Source: Eudromia elegans | Lineage: Eukaryota > Chordata > Aves > Tinamiformes > Tinamidae | Assembly: GCA_003342815.1 (NCBI GenBank) | Contig: PTEX01000024.1 | Span: 4,229,517 to 4,293,516 of the forward strand | Length of the DNA: 64,000 nucleotides | Reading direction: 5' to 3' | Shown here: piece after piece, positions 57,632 to 64,000 of the stretch | Numbering within the stretch: the first letter of the stretch is position 1 | How the letters are laid out: every line of letters begins with the position of its first letter | The notes under the pieces: model-generated | Databases searched by the model: none | What the model saw: only the letters and a program-made list of their open reading frames with translations | Told to the model about the DNA's origin: nothing | Translations under genes and position numbers: made by a program

Positions 57632-58727
57632 AAGCTTAAGAACAGGTTTAGAAATCACAATCAAACTAATTGGTTCTTTGAAAATTACTTTTGAAAGCTG
57701 TAATCACAGATGAGAATTCAGGAACAATCAGAATAGATTAAGAATAAAAAAAAACCAAGAAAAAAAACTTTTTCAAAATTCTAGTGTTATTTTGGATTCT
57801 TTTTTTCAGATTTTTGCTTGTTAGTGCTAGTATAACCTCTTTGAAGACTTATTTTTCCTCCAGGGAGACTTTCTTCCCTCACAAACAGAGCATATGTGCC
57901 TGATTACGTAGCAAAAGATATTGCTTAAGTTTCACACATGTAACCCTTCCTTTCATTCTATTGCCACATACAGCATCTACACATGTTCCCTGGAGCATAC
58001 ATGTATTTGTTAAACATGCCCATTTCAGGTTGGGCTCATGCCTACGTGCTTCCTCTAAGTGGTTACGTGTTACTACCGATGGATGCTGTTGGTAATGACA
58101 GTTGCCTTAAAATGCAGCTTATTCTGAGACATCAGTGTATGGCATCTCAGGTGTGAACACTTAGGATTTAATTGTAGTCCTTTTAAAATGTCATGATTGG
58201 CAGCAGCTATTACTAGTGTTTTCCCCATGCTGATGATGTTAGAGCCAGGGTGTTGACTTAATAGACTGCTTATTATCTTTGTAATGACAATTTTCCTTTC
58301 TCTTTTAATTTGCCGTTGCAGACAGGAATATCTTGAATAGCACCATATAATTCTACAAATGCTAGTGCATTTGAAACAGATGAACTATATATTAATATTT
58401 TTAAAGATCAATTTGAGAGAGTAAAATCACATCAAGCCCTCAGATCACAGAGAGTATTCTGTATATAGAAAATGTCTATATTTGGAGCTGGATATGTTTG
58501 TCTTATACTGCTGATACTGAGGTATTTTAATGTTAAGGAAGCATCACATCATTGGTAAACGCGTGTTAGAGATTGTGACAAGCATTAAAGAAGTGCCATA
58601 TTTTGAATGAAAAACAATGCCTTTTGAAATCAAAAATATATACATGTTTTTGTGTTTGCCTTCTGTAAGCAGTTCGTTGGTTCATACTCTCATTGGTTAG
58701 TAAATATACCTCCCTGTGGTATTCAGA

Positions 58728-58794
58728 AGTTGTTAGGCTGAATGACAAGGTTTACAGGATATATGGGAAAAAATAGTGATTCTATGATTCTATT
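58728..58794 (+). mobile_element. Short CR1 LINE 3' terminus, sense
   Basis: GTGATTCTATGATTCTATT at 58776-58794 is the ATTCTATG-type tandem end typical of CR1. It is preceded by GTTAGGCTGAATGACAAGG and ACAGG, which resemble the CR1 GGTTGGACTAGATGACCT...AGGTC tail. Only the extreme 3' end is recognisable, as expected for 5'-truncated LINE copies. The left limit is a guess. Confidence 0.5.
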
Positions 58795-61700
58795 AAAAAA
58801 AATGTAGCAGTTGGTATTGTTTCATCTTTAATCCTTCTCATTGAAGTATATCCACAACTGGAAAAAAAAATCCTTTGGGTCAAGCAGTTTCTCTTCACAA
58901 GTTATTTAAACAAACAAAAAAATCTTCCATCGAAATGAGTGGTTATTCTGTTATCTCTTAACAACAGGAGGAAAGTAAATTCAAAGGGAGGCAGTGTAGG
59001 CTGATAGAACAGTTGACCTTTCTCAGTTTGTCTCTGAGCCCTGCTGATTGGCACTGAACATTTCCTACTTTTGGGAAACTGGGTGAAGTGAGGTATACTT
59101 TTTCAGAAAGTGACATATCCCAGAAATTCTGACTTAGTGATGTATTTTATTATTACTTATGGATATTTTCTTTGTTGCTTTATGTATAGAAAACACTTCA
59201 TCACAATATCAAGTTTTCAGAAAAAGGCCTAATTATTCTCTCTGACCTGCCACCTGACTAACTTTGCTTGAAAGAAGAAAAATACTTTTTGCCTTTTTCT
59301 GTGATGCTAATATTATAGCAAAAAAGTGTAGCTAGCTGTGTAGTCAGAAGGTCACAATTTAAGTAACATCTTTACAACTAGTGAAATGGCCATCATATGA
59401 TTGCAAACAGCTAATTAAACTGGTAGCACTTCTGCCCGATACTCAAATCAACTGTTTCTTGTGAACCACTTCAGTTCAATGAACTATAGTGTAGTGAATC
59501 TCTGTAGATAGTAGGAAAACCTCTGTTTTGATTATGTATGCTATATGTGCTTCTATTTTTCCTTAACCTTCTCTGCCCTTTTTACTGAAAGCATCAGTAG
59601 AGTCAAGGATGCTGTAAGTAAATAAAGTTTTCATCATTTTTACCTTGGAAATTTTCCTTACCTTGTACTTCAGAAATCCTATCCTCCTTGATTCTAAAAT
59701 GGCTCTGCTGGTTGTTGCTCACTCGCTTTTTTTTTAAGGTTAGATAGAATATTTAAACATTAGGTGGGAGCTTTTAAGTAGATTTTTCCTGGTCCTTCTG
59801 TATCACCTCTGCCTGCGGTTGATTTTGTGCTCAGGTACCTCTCGATAACCTCACTGTGTTCAAGGAGTATCACAAGCAACAAGTAAATACTTGAGCGTGA
59901 GGACTTCGCTTTGTTAATGGAACACAGTTCAAAATCAAGTCTGAAAAAAGGATGTTTTTCTTCCCCTCTGTCAGAGTTGAAAATAACAGGGAAAATGATT
60001 TGAAAAGTAGCAATAACTTACTTTTCACAACAGTTAAAATAGTGGATCCACTCAGTAAGAATATTCCTTTTGTGTTTAGGATTATTTTGAAGTGAATATG
60101 TCTTTTAGATAATATTCATGTAGTCCTTTCTCCTGCTGAAAGTACACTCAACTTCCCTTTGTCTTTAGTTTGCAAAATAACCTAAGGATAATTGCAGCCT
60201 GTTCTGGGAGTTTGAGGCCCTTCCCAAGTAATGTTTATTTGTGTGCCTGAAGGAAAATGTCAATTCATTCTTTTCTGGTTTGTTTTTTACTTTTACTGTC
60301 TCTTTCAAGATTTTTTTTTTTTTTAAATATTTCTTTCTGTCACTAATAGTTTATTTGAGACTTATACCAAATCTGTCATGCCTCCATTAACACACGCACC
60401 CTAGTTTCTCTTTAATCAAGCAGTATGCCTCATGAAAGCTGTATGAAACATATACTTCAGCATTGGACAGGAAATGATTTTTCCCTTTCTTTTCACAGAG
60501 CTCTTAAAGATAAATAAGAAGCTTCAGAATTTTTTGTTCCTTGTCCTCTCTCTTTAATGCAGATAGACTTGAAGGTGGGTTTTGAATCTGAAGCCAGTGT
60601 TGTGAATTAGAATATTTTGTTGTCGATTAGAATATTTGGGTAGACTTTGAAGAACTAAGAACAGGCATCTGGAGGTAGGGTGGTTAGAAAAATTGAGAGA
60701 AACTCTTCTCTTCACTGGAGTGATATTTTGATACTTGGCAAATCATCAGTGGTTTTCCCTCATGTCAAAAACTTCTGTGTAGATGTAGCTGTTTGAATAA
60801 GGAATTAAATCTTTAAATTACATTATAAAATGTAGCTACAGAGAAAGTGAAGTTATGTAAGTAAATGTTTAAGCAGAGACAAGTGACTCATTAATTGGCC
60901 ATGTGAGAGATGAGATAAATTGCCCTTTTTTGTCACTGGTTATTGGCGTGTGGATGGGATACTTCACAGCAACTTCACAGATGCATAAGATGCAGAAATA
61001 GAAGTCTAAAAGCATTAAAAAAAAAATCTATAAACTGACAATATTTATTGGACCGCAAGGACCTTTGTCTTGGGAAATTTTATAAGATTTATGCTTTGTA
61101 AAAAAACAGTCAACGGAGCATCTGTCTCACTGCCTTCATAAGAAAAATCTGTTTCAGCACAGCAGACTCAGCATCTGGAGTATAAATGTCTCTATAAGCC
61201 ATTTTATTTCTGATATTTGTTTGCTTGTAAGTTGTGTCAAAGCAACTTGCAAGGTCTGTGACTCAGGGACTGTTTCTCTCTGGCTTTTTGATGAGATGGG
61301 ATCATTTGCTATGGTAATAGAAATAAATGACTATATAATGCATAGATTAATGTATAATAACAGTGAGTTTTATTATGAGAGAGACAGTATGTAAATTCAA
61401 GATGAATTGTCAAGGTTCAGCCTAGTTAACTAAATTTGATTCAGAAGTGTCATAAAAGAAATTATGTGCTTACTATTCTCTCTTGATTGCTTTGACTGAG
61501 GGATAAGTTTTTCTCTTTCTGCCTGAAAAGCAGCAGTTCCTTAAAGCAGTCTGAAAGTATTTTTTTCCAGTAAAAAATCTCAAGAGGCAATATCAAAACT
61601 GAAACATTGTCCTTGAAAAGAAGCAGTATGTAACTTGGAAAAAAAAAATGTTGTAATGTTATAAGCTCCCAAAATTATCATCTGGGTGTATAGATCCCAC

Positions 61701-63446
61701 TCGTGGCCAGGGACTTTTATTTCATGTGATCTTTAATAAATCAGGAGTTGGAGATAGGCTAGCAAAGTTTATAAATAATGGTATTATAGTGGAAGCTACG
61801 GAATTCAGATATGGGCAGCACATCAACTTTACCAACAAGTTGTTAGAATTGCTACACAAAGAGTGGTCTGATGTAATAGGTAGAGGTGAAATTTCTCTTG
61901 AAAGTTATCTGAAAGAAATATTAAAAAGTATTTTAAACTGTGAATTGTCGTATATTGTATTTGTAAGCACTTAGAGGTAAGCCGCTGTAGGAACAGCAGT
62001 AGCACAGATGGTGTTGGGATGTGTTTCTGACAGCTCTAGCTCGCTTTTGTAGTGGAGTGATAGGCCTTGTGGTTGAGGGAAATGCGATACATGTCATATG
62101 TTCAATGTTAGTAATGTCTTTGAATGCTTTTTTGAGAAGTGGTATAAGACAGCAAGGTCTAGGGGAAACGATGGTGTTGAACTCCCTAAATCTTGAAAAG
62201 GTACTGGATTAAAAACACCTTCTTTAGGATTTTCCACGCTCTCCACTCAGAGTGCTGACCGCACTGAGTCTCATTCAATCACCTTGTTATTCCCAGGCAA
62301 TCTCGTGAAAGTTTGTAACATCTCAGGATGAATGCGAAGGAATTTCCTCTGGAAACCAGGCAGAGCTTGAGATTTTGAGTATTGCAATACTTAAACTGTA
62401 AATCTAACCCAGATGTTAAAGACCTCTTGTAAACCAGAAGACTTCATTACGTGCTCTAAGTGACTCCCTTTAGCAAGAGTCTGCATTTGAGAGAGACATC
62501 TCCATAAAAGATGCTTACAATCTACAGATGCCTATACCATTCACACATCACATTAGTGCCTTTTATTGCCCGAGATGCTCTCTTTTGGTCCTGGGTTAGA
62601 AGAAATCTAACCTCTTTAAAATCCCCATGAGGGAGTTTCATGCAGTTTCAGTCTCGTCATGCTGTGTGTTCATCTCTCATATTAAGATAATAATTTGATT
62701 ATTTGGTTTTGCGATTGTTTTGTGATTTCAGATTCATCACTGTTATTGCATCTTCAATTAGCTTGCAGATGTTGTAGTAAATTAACTTATTCATTTCCTT
62801 AAATTTGTATTTGCATGCTTATCACATTTAGAAAAATAAAACCTGCTGGAATTCAATTTTTCTGTCAAAATGTAACATGAAATATGAAGTGGAAGGCATA
62901 AGAAACCTTGAAAATAATTTTCAGATAAATCCTGAATATATCCTGATATATCCTTTCAGTATTGTATTTTTTCCATGCTTAACCTTTTTTTCTTTTACAT
63001 GTAATGCTGAAGTTTCTTTAGATAGTCTCTTATCTCTTGAAAGGAGCATGTAAAATCTTCCAAACACAGGGATTTTTCTGATAGATAAATATTTTATATA
63101 AATGTAGATGGTGCCCATGAGTAATTTTCATAGTCTGTTTCTTCAGGAACTTGTTTTGTTTATAATTTGTAAAGAATTTCTGCAATAAAACTCTGGATGC
63201 TTTCAACACTTACGAGGTAAAATATTCTACAAATCTATTTTAAAATGAATTCATGAATGTTTAGGAGTTTAATAGGACTTTAGGAATAAAGATGGAAGGT
63301 TTCTTGTGCTGGCCTCTGATTTCTCTTTTCCTTAATGTAAATCACGTTTTCATGTTTTAGAATTAAACACTAATTCATCTGCTGTGGTCCTTGATTTTGC
63401 TACTCAGACTGTGGCAAAACATCTGGGATTTTTTTGCTTGTTTGTT

Positions 63447-63460
63447 AAAAAAAAAAAAAA
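63447..63460. repeat. Poly(A) tract, 14 nt, followed by a T run
   Basis: An A run followed by TC and nine or more T. The two can pair as a small hairpin. It is simple sequence in the downstream intron. Confidence 0.8.
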
Positions 63461-64000
63461 TCTTTTTTTTTTCCCCTTTTACTTCAAATGACAATACAAT
63501 TTTACCTGTATGTAAGGGTATATTTCAGTCTCTCCTGCTTTTTCAGTAATAGGCTGAATTAGACATGTGTCAATTTTGGTACACAAATATTGATTTAAAA
63601 GAGCCATCAAAGCAGTCCCAGAGCTGTCTACATGAGGGCTATTTAGTGAAGTAATTATTCAAATGAATAATGCTAATTACTTAAGATGTACAGTAGGGTT
63701 GATTTTTAATTGTTAACCTTGAGCACCATTCATTAAACATGGAAGATTTCTTTTACCTAATGCTGCTAGATTGTTTTCAGGGTTTTTGCCATGTTGCTGA
63801 TGAGCAAAATCCTCCTCCCCACCTCAACAGCAACACTTGCCCAAAGTCTTAATTTTCTAATGGTGTACCTAAAATGTTCCACATCACCTGTATGAAGTTT
63901 GAAGCACAGAGCAGTATCCCAAATGTAATTTTTCCCATGCAGTGTTTCATATACACTCATCAGGAAATTCCTCTTACCTGTCTTTGTTTAATACCAGCTT

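Noticed and set aside
61726..61974. 82-codon frame with protein-like composition in the last intron
   Set aside because: It begins at GTG (the nearby ATG is followed directly by TGA) and ends at TAG just before an AG|GTAAGC. No family is recognised, and the position does not fit the missing DIAPH2 exon.

Overview
The window is vertebrate nuclear DNA, most likely avian. It is AT-rich and almost entirely intronic. Seven short exons are bounded by canonical splice sites, and every interspersed repeat I can recognise is a fragment of a CR1-type LINE, the dominant retroelement of birds and other sauropsids. I see no SINEs, and repeats are sparse, which favours a bird over a turtle or crocodilian. 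I cannot name the species.

All seven exons lie on the + strand and belong to one gene, the diaphanous-related formin DIAPH2. Joined in order (1993-2094, 4548-4642, 7922-8023, 13385-13624, 18387-18516, 34404-34528, 53815-53979) they give 959 nt. This is one uninterrupted reading frame of 319 whole codons plus the last two bases of a split first codon. The product covers most of the actin-binding FH2 domain, from the start of the knob to the post helices. It matches remembered human DIAPH2 more closely than DIAPH1 or DIAPH3. The N-terminal GTPase-binding/autoinhibitory half, the proline-rich FH1 and the start of FH2 lie upstream of the window. The end of FH2 and the DAD tail lie downstream.

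Layout: 1-1992 is intron. From 2 to 18.5 kb there are five exons separated by 2.5-5.4 kb introns. From 18.5 to 34.4 kb is a 15.9 kb intron with a CR1 3' end, a 15-bp minisatellite and a decayed antisense CR1 reverse-transcriptase segment. From 34.5 to 53.8 kb is a 19.3 kb intron. From 54 to 64 kb is the start of another long intron. The 4.8 kb intron at 13.6-18.4 kb carries a CR1 endonuclease-region fragment whose reverse strand produces the longest accidental ORF of the window.

The most notable feature is the 19.3 kb intron, which appears to be a minor-class (U12) AT-AC intron. It has a perfect ATATCCTTT donor at 34529, a perfect TTCCTTAAC branch site at 53796-53804, and an AC acceptor ending at 53814. 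Only the AC ending keeps the reading frame. A weaker GT (34579) and AG (53816) pair nearly overlapping these sites would also keep the frame and add 17 residues to FH2. That gives a testable U12/U2 alternative-splicing arrangement. Several AT-rich intronic stretches look like conserved noncoding elements, but that judgement is impressionistic. I see no RNA genes, other protein-coding genes, CRISPR arrays or promoters that I can support.
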